Shown here piece by piece: positions 14,901-23,688 of a stretch of 64,000 nt of DNA. Under the pieces are notes generated by a model. That model saw only the letters and a list, made by a program, of their open reading frames with translations. It was not told where the DNA came from and did not search any database. This DNA comes from Agrostemma githago (taxonomy: Eukaryota; Streptophyta; Magnoliopsida; Caryophyllales; Caryophyllaceae). The stretch is taken from positions 46,451,978-46,515,977 of the forward strand of contig OY288241.1 in the NCBI GenBank assembly GCA_958450325.1, given 5' to 3'. The stretch's first letter is position 1. Every line of letters starts with the position of its first letter. The position numbers and the translations under genes were made by a program.

Positions 14901-15346
14901 CAAAACATGGGATAATTGCATCTTTGGCAGGGCAAACTAAATTGGCTACTTTGGATAATATGCACAAGAGAGGAATTTATATCGTAAATAGATGTGTGTT
15001 ATGCACCCAGAATGAGGAGAGTCATGATCATTTATTTTTTGATTGTGTTTATGCAAGACAAGTCTGGGGGGGTTTGCTTCAATGGATGAATCTAATGGGC
15101 AGAAGTAACAGTGGTAGAATTGAAATGATATGGAGCAACACAAGAAAAGCGAAGAAGAATTGGAGAAGCAAATGGTTTTCATCAACATTGGCAGCAGCTA
15201 TCTATTATATCTGGGCGGAGAGAAATGCAAGGATATTTGACAGTAAAGCAAGATCAGTACAGCAGATTATAGGACAAATTAAGTTTGATATTTTTGCTCG
15301 ATTTAAAAGTAGAAATATTGAGTTGAAATTTAGAGTACACATGTAA
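11972..15346 (+). CDS. LINE ORF2: APE endonuclease and reverse transcriptase
   Basis: 1124 residues, uninterrupted. Residues 1-230 form an APE-like endonuclease: IASWNIRGANE at the start, GLLETRIKE, GDFNIV and a SDHSPV motif carrying the catalytic Asp-His pair. Residues ~440-760 are the RT, with SPGPDGFTAGFFK, a KIDLRKAFDSLQW block, GIRQGDPLSPYIF and FADD at 689-692. A Cys/His region near 1008-1027 (CVLCTQNEESHDHLFFDC) matches the zf-RVT domain of plant L1s. There is no RNase H after it. The product nicks target DNA and primes reverse transcription of element RNA at the nick. It starts inside the ORF1 stop (ATGA), implying reinitiation or coupled translation. Confidence 0.93.
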   Translation: MIIASWNIRGANETLKQNEVLNLMRDRGIELMGLLETRIKENKALKLIRGKFNKYKVQCNYSKHYNGRIWVIWNPNVIRLVPLQIHEQFMHYQVTHYATRKTFHVSFVYGFNDAKGRLDLWQQLVSISRTVKSWVLVGDFNIVRCNEEKVGGSRPIDEEMDDFNECIIKSGLQDLITQGCEFTWTNKQDPTSRVWTKLDRALINLHWVSDFPDSYAITLPAGISDHSPVLVNMFVEQVRRKRFSFLNCWSKHPDFISIVKEAWDKKVYGTAGYRLFSKLKNVKHGLKELHKRQYTSIGNRIKELEKELADCQNDLQLSLFSPGLMQKEKEVYDACLQLKKAEISILQQRAKMENLKLDDEATSYFHSRIKERRLQQIIGNIEDKDGNIRNDEKEVAGGFLEYYEYLLGNDKKVDPVDPLIFSEGMMVSEQDWSCLLALPTEEEIKKVVFSMGSNKSPGPDGFTAGFFKAAWWIVKDDYCKAVLEFFQKGKLLKQANTTILSLIPKKEVCQSVMDYRPISCCSIFYKTISKLLANRLKSVLQKLIGMEQAAFIPGRSIHENIALSQSLIKGYGRKFLTPRCLMKIDLRKAFDSLQWKFIEDMFKGLNFPPKFVKWILECITGSWFSLKINGSIHGFFKGKSGIRQGDPLSPYIFVLSMEVLSRRLRLITQLPQVSLHPKCRKINLNHLIFADDLMVFMRGDTPSVQAVNTTLDRFAAEAGLMANRDKTEVYFGGTCIEVQDQILAFSGFKQGQFPCKYLGIPLNDVINRMEHYSSLINKIQSAMNKWSVHCLTYAGRIQLINSVIFGVMNYWSANALLPDNVLTRIERYCRTYFWTGISDGRSKAYKSWASICGPWEEGGFNAKDIRAWNKVQLCYWLCKIITNTGGIWCQWVKSYILGSQTIWDITQKESHPGLFRGILYIRNLIVNATGDEQRAEELIRSWHNNGSYCTATVYEWFRIKRAKKRWLMGFKGAAVIPKHGIIASLAGQTKLATLDNMHKRGIYIVNRCVLCTQNEESHDHLFFDCVYARQVWGGLLQWMNLMGRSNSGRIEMIWSNTRKAKKNWRSKWFSSTLAAAIYYIWAERNARIFDSKARSVQQIIGQIKFDIFARFKSRNIELKFRVHM

Positions 15347-15457
15347 ATCTCTATGTGCATATACACATAGTAGGGGATATCGTTTTTTGTAAGCATAGGC
15401 TCTTTAAACTTCCCAAATTGGATGAATAAAGAGTCATACAAAAAAAAAAAAAAAAAA

Positions 15458-15478
15458 TAATAATAATAATAATAATAA
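15458..15478. repeat. Short AAT microsatellite
   Basis: About seven AAT units directly after the A tail of the full-length L1 and directly before the third L1 fragment. It is plausibly the remnant of one AAT tract split by the L1 insertion. Confidence 0.9.
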
Positions 15479-15802
15479 TTGGATAGGAGTAGTGGGGCGA
15501 AGCGATGATTTACTTACCGAGCTGAGATGGAGTGCGGATAGGAAGCATAGAAAGCATAGGCGAAGCAAGGAATACTGTACAGCAATTGGAGCTACAGCAT
15601 ACCACATATGGGAGGAAAGGAATAGAAGGATTTTTAAAGATAGTTCACGTTCTTGTGTACAGCTGATTACACAGATTAGATTTGAAGTGGTTACGAAAAC
15701 TCGAGCTGAAGGAGGACGAAGCAAATAGGGGTTGTAGAGGAGGGCGAAGTGGTATCTTTTAGATATCGATTCTTGTAGTGGTTCTTTCTTTTTGTGTGGT
15801 AT
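15479..15802 (+). pseudogene. 3' end of a third L1 LINE
   Basis: Frame 3 from 15480 to 15728 encodes the last ~80 residues of an L1 ORF2: a GRSDDLLTELRWS segment and an IWEERNRRIF motif, matching the C-terminus of the intact L1 (MGRSNSGRIEMIWS and IWAERNARIF). About 75 bases of apparent 3' UTR follow. No A tail is seen; the sequence is cut at 15802, where pararetrovirus copy A begins. It is 5'-truncated at an AAT tract, like the fragment at 1012. Confidence 0.85.
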
Positions 15803-16686
15803 ACATCTGCCGGATCTTTACTGACTTATAAACATAAAATAAACTAAGAAAGGTCATATTACAAGTGATTGGGATTTTACCACAAAATATATTAAGTTTA
15901 AACTGTGAATAGGCAAATTAAACCAACCGGGGACAGCAAAAGCCGACGCCTACTAGGCAAATGGCAACGGTGCCTCCCTCAAAGGTCCCTAACGCCAGTT
16001 TAAATTTAATACAATATGTACCCTCACTAAACCCTCTTCATTTATGTTGATAAGTAATAAAAACCAGTTAGTTGAAGACCTAACCATGGTCCAATAGTTA
16101 GTTTAATCAAGTCAAGACATAATTCAACAAAGGATTTAGCCTATAAGGCTCATCCTAACAATAAATAAATAAGAATAAAGTTAAAAAATTAAAATTAAAA
16201 TAACTTACAGACTTAATTTGTAGTCAGAAGATGAAGAACGCTTAGTAAACTTTTATTGATAATAGGAGATTTTTTTACAACTGAAAGAGAGACTAACAAG
16301 GCTAGGAAGGAGTCTGCCTTCAAAGCATAAAAACGCATCCTTTTATAAGCAAGGAGCGGGGGAAAACAACAAAATAAAAATAGTACAACGAATATTTAAC
16401 AGTACAACAACGAATATAAAACAGTGTATGTACTTATTAATACATTGAAAGCCTTTTGAAAGCCCATCTTTTAAAGGAAGGAACAAGTGTGTCATAGAAC
16501 ACACCAATATTGGGAAAGCATCTTTACGTAACATCTTCACCAATGCTTCCAAAAATTGCATCCTTTTTCAAAGTTCTTCATAATTGTGTCTTTTGAAACA
16601 CAAAAGGTAGGAATGTGCATTATTCCATTATAACTTCAATTAGATGAAGTTAGTGTACCTAACTATAATTTTAATAGCTCTTATTA
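15803..16686 (-). promoter_or_regulatory. Pararetrovirus intergenic region and leader, copy A
   Basis: On the minus strand, from the ORF3 stop to the PBS-proximal end. A TATA box lies at 16341-16347 (TATAAAA in sense) and a polyadenylation signal AATAAA at 16252-16257, within the short span expected for the terminally redundant part of a caulimovirid RNA. The leader hairpin arms are present. It has no ORF1 downstream in this orientation because the copy ends at 15803. Confidence 0.8.
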
Positions 16687-18039
16687 TCACTTGAAACTAT
16701 TTGCCAAGTCTTGAATAATCTGAGTATCATTCTCGATATTATCCTCTGGGTCTTGAGCGTCTTGTAAAATATTAAATTTATTTTTGCTGGTTGATGTTAT
16801 CGACATTGCCATAGAAACATCACTCTTTTGTGATTTAGCATCATTATTATCAGTCTTTTGAGCTATAGCTTTATGAGCTAAAGCTAAATAGTATTGGACA
16901 ATCTCTTCTTCTGTTTTGTCCTGGACATCCATGGACTCACAAGGAGCACTATCTGAATGATTATCTTCATCATTAAGGTAGAGGATAGTATAACTATCAA
17001 TTTTTTCTTGGATAAGGTCAAGGGTAGAACTACAATTTAGTTTCTTGGTGTCTTTATTTTCTCTGAGCATAGTATCCCAGAAGCGAGAATATGACTCTCT
17101 TTTTAGACAGAATAAATTTTCCTGGGTATAACCCGTTTTTGGACTGAATTTCCATATCCAAGGAATAGAAAATTCAATAAAAAATTGCATTTGAATAAGT
17201 CCAGGAATATTATCCTCCGGAGCCTTTGGTATAATTTCTTTCCACTCATTATAAAGATCTTTAAATATTGGAGGTAATATTTGCTCTGAAGTTCCATAAA
17301 ATTGCCACCATTTTATTAACCATGGCGGTATAACTTCGGTTATAACTTCTTGGCTAATTTTTATAAACCATGTATGACTTCTTTTATCATTCTCGTAAAG
17401 AAAAGTCTTATCGAAAGCTTGGATATAATCCCAATAATTGTAGTCAATACGAGATCCTTTGTTAATTAAGGATTTCGTGGTAAAAGGAGTGATTCCCCAT
17501 TCTTCAATGGTAATAACCTCTCTAATAATAATTTTTGAAAAGTTATAAATTTCTGCGTCATTACCCGTGAAATGATTGATTTCACAACCATTTGATGAAA
17601 GTATATTTTCATAAAAATTTCTATTTTTATATGACTCCATCATAAAATTATTTTTCATGAGGTATTTCTCACATAGACTCCAGGGCTGATTTTCCCGTTT
17701 TTTATCGGACATGTTGAGAATGAGTATAATCCTTTCTTCTTGGTTTTTAACCATTTTTTCTTTTTCGTCCATTGATTCTTTAACTATCTTTCTAAATGAA
17801 GGAGAGATTTTATCTTGTCCCTTTTGTTTCCAAAGTTGGAATTCTTCAAAATCTTCTTTCTTAATGATTTCATCATTAATATTTTTAGCTATAAGCTTTT
17901 TACTTCCATGCTGGATTAGGATATTACATGGCCCAGGTTCTGAATTGCCTTCCTTTTTAGGAGAATACTTTCCCCTTCCTCTATTAGAGGAATAAGTGCC
18001 ACGACCACTGCCACGGTACATTCCTGAAAAATGTAACAT
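16687..18039 (-). CDS. Pararetrovirus ORF3 protein, copy A
   Basis: 450 residues, intact. The Arg/Gly-rich N-terminus and conserved Trp-rich core are as described for copy E. A Gln replaces the Glu found in the plus-strand copies at SEQILPP. The ATG follows the ORF2 stop directly (TAAATG). It sits where cavemo- and solendoviruses encode a translation transactivator, but I cannot confirm homology. Confidence 0.85.
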   Translation of the reverse strand: MLHFSGMYRGSGRGTYSSNRGRGKYSPKKEGNSEPGPCNILIQHGSKKLIAKNINDEIIKKEDFEEFQLWKQKGQDKISPSFRKIVKESMDEKEKMVKNQEERIILILNMSDKKRENQPWSLCEKYLMKNNFMMESYKNRNFYENILSSNGCEINHFTGNDAEIYNFSKIIIREVITIEEWGITPFTTKSLINKGSRIDYNYWDYIQAFDKTFLYENDKRSHTWFIKISQEVITEVIPPWLIKWWQFYGTSEQILPPIFKDLYNEWKEIIPKAPEDNIPGLIQMQFFIEFSIPWIWKFSPKTGYTQENLFCLKRESYSRFWDTMLRENKDTKKLNCSSTLDLIQEKIDSYTILYLNDEDNHSDSAPCESMDVQDKTEEEIVQYYLALAHKAIAQKTDNNDAKSQKSDVSMAMSITSTSKNKFNILQDAQDPEDNIENDTQIIQDLANSFK

Positions 18040-21000
18040 TTAAACAGATAAATACTCCCTTGTTAAAAAATCTGGGAGATGATTTTCAGTACCTTTTTTA
18101 TAAAAAATATCAAAATCAAAAGGGGCTAAATGTGCTTGCCATCTGGCAAACATTTGTTTCGAAACATCATGCTTAAAATCTTTTTGAAACATAAATTTTG
18201 CGGAGCTGCAATCAGTTCTGATTATAAATTTTTGATTATATAAATCATTTTGAAATTTTAACACGCATCTAACTATTGCAAGAACTTCTTTTGCAACAGT
18301 CGCATAATTAGATTGAGCAGAATTCCATTTTCCGGAATAGAATCTGACCAAATATTCCTTTTTATCCGTGGGATTAACTTGTTTAAGAATTCCTCCATAA
18401 CCAATGTCTGAAGCATCAGTTTCAACAATTTTATCCCAAAACGGATTTGCTAGCATAAGGCATGGCAAAGATATTACTTTGTTTTTAATTTTTCTGACAG
18501 CAATAGTATGATCTTTAGACCATGCACCGGGATTCTTTTTTAATCTATCATAAAGGATGGCTGTATCTTTTGCTAGATCAGCATAATAAGGGGAAATATA
18601 GTTCAAACTTCCTAAAAATCTTTGAAGTTGAGTTTTATCCGTAATCTCATCTGGAAATTTTGACCCAAACTCAATACTTCTATTTATAGGAATGATCTTT
18701 CCTTTTTCAATATTATGACCCAAAAACCTAATTTTGGTTTGGAATAAATTCATTTTAGGCTTGGATATAAATAAACCGTTTGAAATTACAATTTTTTTAA
18801 AAATGTTAAGGTGTTTAAAATGTTCTTCTATGGTTTTAGAAAATACTAGAATATCATCGATATAAACAATAATAAAATTGCTATAGTCATTAAAAATATC
18901 GTTCATAATTTTTTGAAATTCCGAAGGGGCATTTTTTAATCCAAATGGCATAACATGCCATTCATATTGACCAAATGGAACATTAAAAGCAGTTTTATAT
19001 CTATCTGTTGGGTTAATTTGAATCTGCCAATAACCAGATTTTAAATCAAATTTAGAAAATATGATTGCATCATATAAACGATCCAGTAAATCTTTTTTAT
19101 TAGGTATAGGATACCTAATCCATTTTAAAACTTTGTTTAGAGGTTTATAGTTAATGACTAATCTAGGAACACCTCGTTCCTTCTCAGCATTTTTATTGAC
19201 ATAAAAAGCTGTACAAGACCATGGGGATTTAGATGGTCCTACAAGTTTTTTCTCTATAAGAGAATTTATTTCTTTTTTGCAAAAAGTCAAATATTCAGAA
19301 TTCATTTGACAAGGTCTTGCCTTTGTAGGAATATTTTCATCCTTAAAACCTTCTTCGTAAAGAAGGTCAACAATATGTTTTTTCCTACTCCAAAAAGCAT
19401 TTGGGTGGTCATTACAAATATCTAATGAAAATTGATTTTCAATTTCTGAAATCTTTGTTTTAAGCTTAGGGTTACTAAGTTTTTCATTCATAGTTAAAAT
19501 ATTAACTTCGTGCTTTAAAAACCCTAATTGATTCTCTTTTAAAGATATTTGGTTATACATTTCATGTATAGTTTTAACAAAAGGTTTCATTATAAAATTG
19601 AAAATAATAGTTTTGTCTTTATAGGTTGCTATTAACCTATTTTTATCTACACTTTGAAAAGGATAAATTTTATTAATAAAGGGTGTTCCAAGTATGATCG
19701 GAGTTGAAAGTTTATTTTTAACAAGTAAGAAACTCAAGGGGATACAAGTATCATTAACACAAATGTACGCTTTTGGAAGTTTAAACTGGATATCAAGTTT
19801 ATCTCCACCTGCTTGAGATAAAGTGTGAGTAGTTTTTTCAAAATATCTGGTAGGAATTAATCCTTCTTGTATAACATTTAAATCAGCTCCAGTATCAATT
19901 AGAGCGGTAAATTCTTTAAAATATCGATCATCAATTCTAAGTAAGACTTTTACATACCATTTTTGGCCTGTAACAATTTCTAATGTTTGAAGAAATTTAC
20001 TAGCCGTATTAGATTCATTAGGTAATTTATCCTCCCTTATATTAGTGGGTTGATTGTTATTCATGTTTTGACAATTTTTTAGAAAAGAAACATCATCATC
20101 ATCATTATTAATGATGTTATTATTTTTAGAAAGTTCTTCTTGGAAAATAACTAGAGTTTCTAAATTGGAAATTCTTGTGTCATTATGTTTATTTTGAAAT
20201 TTTAAATCTTTTATCTCAGATTTTAAAGTCTCCATTTCTTTTAAAATGTCATGTAAGGAAGTAGGATTTGAGTGTTTCCTTTTATTTTGGAGAAGTTTAT
20301 AAACTTCGGACATGGTATATGGGTTTTTATCAGTGACGATATCATCGTTTTTGTATTTATTCGTACTTTTGGAAGTACTGGGAATATTTTCAATAACTTT
20401 AGACCGTATTTCGGGGTCTTGGATTGTTTTTAACAAATCTATCCATTGATCATTATCAAGGACATTAATATGATTCTCTTGGAATTGAGATATTAAATTA
20501 TAAAATTCATCCTTATTAGGATTCTTACAAGATTTTCCCATACCACACGGTGTGCATTCTGAACTGGAGGATTCGGAATAATTTTCTAAATCATTATCAA
20601 TGATTTTGATATTATCATTACTAGAATTACTTAGACTTCCTTCAGTTTCACTATTAGAATCCATATTGTCTAAAAATAATTTTGACAACTTATCTTTAAG
20701 ATCGTCATCAATCTCCAAATTATTAATTTGTTTTTGAGTCCAGCAATTATTTGCCATGTGACCCTTTTTATTGCACTTAAAGCATCTTATTTGCTTAGAA
20801 GCGTTATAATCTTTTTTGTAATTCTTTTTATACTGTTGCCTCTGAAACTTCCTTTGGGATTTCCCCTCTAGATTTTTTCTAGAATACTTCCTTTTTTTGT
20901 ATCTATGGTAATTATCGTTTATGTTATTATTCCTCTTCTTTTTAGAAGAAGAAGTCATATCCATACCAAATTGTTCACAAAATTCACCTAGTTGATGTTT

Positions 21001-22467
21001 TTCCACTAAATTTTGATTTTTCAATTGTTGGTTCAGTTTTATCTCATTACAAAGGTTTAAACCTTCTTGGGTACAAACTTTTATTAGTTGACCATAATTG
21101 TAATCATCATAGTGAATAGAGGCTCTATTCTCTCTAAGAGTTTTTCTAACCCTTTCGGCAAATAAATGAGGTAGACCGTCAATAAATTTGGCCTTCCAAT
21201 GAGGACTATTAGTCTCAGGCAATAACATAACTCTACTAAGAAATGTGTCTTTATACCACCTAAATTCAGTTAAAGTTTTACATCTTTGATTTTGTAATAG
21301 AGTCCTAGTAGACTCTTGATTATTAGCATATTGACCTGTAAAATGATCAACAATATTTATAACTAAAGTATAAACAGCTTGGTGAGAAGTAACACCATTC
21401 TCAATTTTAACAGTATTATATATACCAAGTTTCTCTTCTTCAGATAAGTAGTTGTCCCACCAACCTTTTAGTTGGCCAGTGAAACCTGCTACTATCATTT
21501 TAGCAACAGTGGTATCATCATTATTAGCATTCTTACAAATAGTAGAATACATAAGCATTCTATGCACATGGTTATGAATTTGTTTTTCAGAATAACAATC
21601 TATATTCCATTCATAAATATGGGTTCCACTGTAACTGTTATTAATATGATATTCTTGTTCTTCATGAAGAAGATCCATCGGCGAAGGTCTAGTGTTATAA
21701 TAAAGAGTATTGATTGGTTTATCAAACCATTTATTCTTTCTGATAACATTAATATTGTCATCATTTTCTGGATTTAACTCATCATCCAGGGTCTTAATAC
21801 TGAGACTAGCAACTTTATCAGCCAAAGTACTGATTAATTTTTCAGTCAATTCTTTTTCTTGATCTGTTTTGAATTTAAAATTCTTAATTTCAGGTGGATC
21901 CTGGATATTAGTTTGAATATTCGGAATTCTTGAAAATGAAGGTTTAAATTTTTCTATTTTATCCTGAACAAGATTATTAATTAGATTAATGACTTTGTCA
22001 GTTTTTTTATGTAAATCCGCAATATGGTCACCAAGAATTTTTAAGTAAAGATTGGCATAATTATTCTGTTGGATCAAGCTATTAAGATGATTAGTAGTAA
22101 TTATAGCAACATCATTTTCAAATATTTTTGAAAGAGCTATATAGCCGCACCCATCTAGTTTAAAGGATTGTAAAGGGGGGTAAACTCCTTTGAGATCTTC
22201 ACCATTTAAAAGTTTGAAATTTCTTTCAAGAACTGATAAATAATTAGATAAATAAGTAGCACAATACCAAGGAACAAAATGTATGATTTCATTTTTTAAA
22301 ATACAAAAATCATAAAATTCGTCTTGAAGAATTTGTTGTTGGCAATTATTAAAATTATGAAAAAACCAATCTCTAAATTTTTCCCATATAAGAGAATGGA
22401 ATTCATTACTAATTATTTTTCTGATTTCTGAACCAGAAGTAAAGTCCAATAAAGGTGTATTAATCAT
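18040..22467 (-). CDS. Pararetrovirus ORF2 polyprotein (CP-AP-RT-RH), copy A
   Basis: 1475 residues, uninterrupted, with the CCHC knuckle, protease DTGAD, RT YIDD and the RNase H acidic residues all present. It differs from copy E at scattered positions: Val in KKLVGPSK, Thr in INPTDRYK, Phe in SNGLFISK, and Ala rather than Ser in SQAGGDK. None touches a catalytic motif. The start overlaps the end of ORF1 by 8 bases. With ORF1 and ORF3 also open, this is one of two units here that look complete at the protein level. Confidence 0.93.
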   Translation of the reverse strand: MINTPLLDFTSGSEIRKIISNEFHSLIWEKFRDWFFHNFNNCQQQILQDEFYDFCILKNEIIHFVPWYCATYLSNYLSVLERNFKLLNGEDLKGVYPPLQSFKLDGCGYIALSKIFENDVAIITTNHLNSLIQQNNYANLYLKILGDHIADLHKKTDKVINLINNLVQDKIEKFKPSFSRIPNIQTNIQDPPEIKNFKFKTDQEKELTEKLISTLADKVASLSIKTLDDELNPENDDNINVIRKNKWFDKPINTLYYNTRPSPMDLLHEEQEYHINNSYSGTHIYEWNIDCYSEKQIHNHVHRMLMYSTICKNANNDDTTVAKMIVAGFTGQLKGWWDNYLSEEEKLGIYNTVKIENGVTSHQAVYTLVINIVDHFTGQYANNQESTRTLLQNQRCKTLTEFRWYKDTFLSRVMLLPETNSPHWKAKFIDGLPHLFAERVRKTLRENRASIHYDDYNYGQLIKVCTQEGLNLCNEIKLNQQLKNQNLVEKHQLGEFCEQFGMDMTSSSKKKRNNNINDNYHRYKKRKYSRKNLEGKSQRKFQRQQYKKNYKKDYNASKQIRCFKCNKKGHMANNCWTQKQINNLEIDDDLKDKLSKLFLDNMDSNSETEGSLSNSSNDNIKIIDNDLENYSESSSSECTPCGMGKSCKNPNKDEFYNLISQFQENHINVLDNDQWIDLLKTIQDPEIRSKVIENIPSTSKSTNKYKNDDIVTDKNPYTMSEVYKLLQNKRKHSNPTSLHDILKEMETLKSEIKDLKFQNKHNDTRISNLETLVIFQEELSKNNNIINNDDDDVSFLKNCQNMNNNQPTNIREDKLPNESNTASKFLQTLEIVTGQKWYVKVLLRIDDRYFKEFTALIDTGADLNVIQEGLIPTRYFEKTTHTLSQAGGDKLDIQFKLPKAYICVNDTCIPLSFLLVKNKLSTPIILGTPFINKIYPFQSVDKNRLIATYKDKTIIFNFIMKPFVKTIHEMYNQISLKENQLGFLKHEVNILTMNEKLSNPKLKTKISEIENQFSLDICNDHPNAFWSRKKHIVDLLYEEGFKDENIPTKARPCQMNSEYLTFCKKEINSLIEKKLVGPSKSPWSCTAFYVNKNAEKERGVPRLVINYKPLNKVLKWIRYPIPNKKDLLDRLYDAIIFSKFDLKSGYWQIQINPTDRYKTAFNVPFGQYEWHVMPFGLKNAPSEFQKIMNDIFNDYSNFIIVYIDDILVFSKTIEEHFKHLNIFKKIVISNGLFISKPKMNLFQTKIRFLGHNIEKGKIIPINRSIEFGSKFPDEITDKTQLQRFLGSLNYISPYYADLAKDTAILYDRLKKNPGAWSKDHTIAVRKIKNKVISLPCLMLANPFWDKIVETDASDIGYGGILKQVNPTDKKEYLVRFYSGKWNSAQSNYATVAKEVLAIVRCVLKFQNDLYNQKFIIRTDCSSAKFMFQKDFKHDVSKQMFARWQAHLAPFDFDIFYKKGTENHLPDFLTREYLSV

Positions 22468-23533
22468 TAAAATTAAAACTCATTTGAGACATAGTCTCTG
22501 ACTCCTTTTTTGGTTGTCTTTTTAAAATTTTGTCTGGATGAAGTCGTAAAATGTCTTCATCAATTTCCATTACTTCATCATCTCTTATTTGAGAAGTTGA
22601 GAATCTAGATGGGGTAGGAACATCTAGATCATGGTCTAGAGCTGAAATAAAAGTCCTATTAGAAATAGATCTGGTTAGTCTAGAAGTACTACTTCTTGGT
22701 CTGAAATGGTTGTCACCAAAATTTAAAGTCACAGCTCCTTCCGGAGTTTGTTTAACATCAAATAAGTTTGTTTGCATAATAGGTTGTGGAGGCATTGCCT
22801 TTGTAATCGTCCAATTTTCAGGAAAAGATATTTCTTCCCATTTAATAGATTGTCTAGTAGTAATATTAGATCTATTACAATTAGTTTCGATAACAATAGT
22901 TTCATTTATATCCTTATCCGTCAATCTGCAGTGAGGATTTAATGTGTATAATGGTTTAAAATAAATTCTATAGCAGATGCATATTAGCTCTGATCCTTTA
23001 GCATAGTTATAACCATGAGTTTTAACATTTAATGTCAAAGCATCAAGGATATTAGTATCTGTTAAAGATAACTGTAAATTTGGGTAAACATCAAAATAAA
23101 CTGGACCATGAGCTAAGCTAGACTTAACTACTCCCATGATTGACTTCCCAAAATCTAAATTTCTACCGTCTCTTAGAGCTGCTATAAAGCTCTCTGGTAA
23201 TCCTTCAAGAGTTAAAGGTTTGAAAGCCACTTGGACTAATCCTATGTGAATAAATTTATTATCAGATTTTCTATAAGGTTCTAAATCAAAATTATTTAAT
23301 AATTGGATGTGCATTTCATCATTATTTAAAGAAATAGATTCTTCAGTCGTTTTTACTACTTGTTTTAAACCTATTCTTTCAAACCATCCTAATTTATAAA
23401 TGGTCCTAGTATTAACTTTAGGAATAGTCCATTTGTTTAATAGTTCCATATCTTGAGGTAAATCGGTCTCTTTGGTGGTACTGTTTTTAACATGTTTATT
23501 ACTCGAACTGACATGTTTAACGAATTTACTCAT
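22460..23533 (-). CDS. Pararetrovirus ORF1 movement protein, copy A
   Basis: 357 residues, intact. A 30K-superfamily movement protein core covers about residues 80-240, including the Asp of PVYFDVYP. A Ser/Arg-rich stretch and an acidic C-terminus follow. The family moves virus between cells through plasmodesmata. The start is the ATG 55 bases after the PBS, the first giving the full-length frame. Confidence 0.88.
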   Translation of the reverse strand: MSKFVKHVSSSNKHVKNSTTKETDLPQDMELLNKWTIPKVNTRTIYKLGWFERIGLKQVVKTTEESISLNNDEMHIQLLNNFDLEPYRKSDNKFIHIGLVQVAFKPLTLEGLPESFIAALRDGRNLDFGKSIMGVVKSSLAHGPVYFDVYPNLQLSLTDTNILDALTLNVKTHGYNYAKGSELICICYRIYFKPLYTLNPHCRLTDKDINETIVIETNCNRSNITTRQSIKWEEISFPENWTITKAMPPQPIMQTNLFDVKQTPEGAVTLNFGDNHFRPRSSTSRLTRSISNRTFISALDHDLDVPTPSRFSTSQIRDDEVMEIDEDILRLHPDKILKRQPKKESETMSQMSFNFND

Positions 23534-23587
23534 AACTGAGAAAATGTTGAATTATGACTTAACATATCTTAAACTCCCTACTGTCCA

Positions 23588-23601
23588 TGGCTCTGATACC
23601 A
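23588..23601 (-). other. tRNA-Met primer-binding site, copy A
   Basis: Minus strand TGGTATCAGAGCCA, 14 contiguous bases complementary to the 3' end of plant initiator tRNA-Met. It is the priming site for viral minus-strand DNA and lies upstream of ORF1. Confidence 0.92.
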
Positions 23602-23673
23602 CATCTGCCGGATCTTTACTGACTTATAAACATAAAATAAACTAAGAAAGGTCATATTACAAGTGATTGGGAT

Positions 23674-23688
23674 TTTAAGATATGTTAA
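23674..23688. other. Inverted A/B junction with templated filler
   Basis: Here minus-strand copy A meets plus-strand copy B head to head. The 15 bases tttaagatatgttaa belong to neither flank in register. They match viral leader sequence just before ORF1 (for example 29558-29572), in plus orientation. Copying of a nearby stretch is typical of polymerase-theta-type end joining. Confidence 0.75.

Larger units (their letters stand above)
15803..23677 (-). mobile_element. Endogenous pararetrovirus copy A, more than unit length
   Basis: Minus-strand copy with all three ORFs open. The left boundary is exact: viral sense ends at the last base or two before the primer-binding site and host L1 sequence begins. 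The right boundary lies 76 bases upstream of a complete PBS, so about 75 bases of leader (sense ...cccaatcacttg to ccggcagatg) occur at both ends. It has no LTR and no integrase and contains a movement protein, which together rule out an LTR retrotransposon. Copy A differs from the plus-strand units by a few residues, for example a Val in KKLVGPSK and a Phe in SNGLFISK. Confidence 0.93.
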
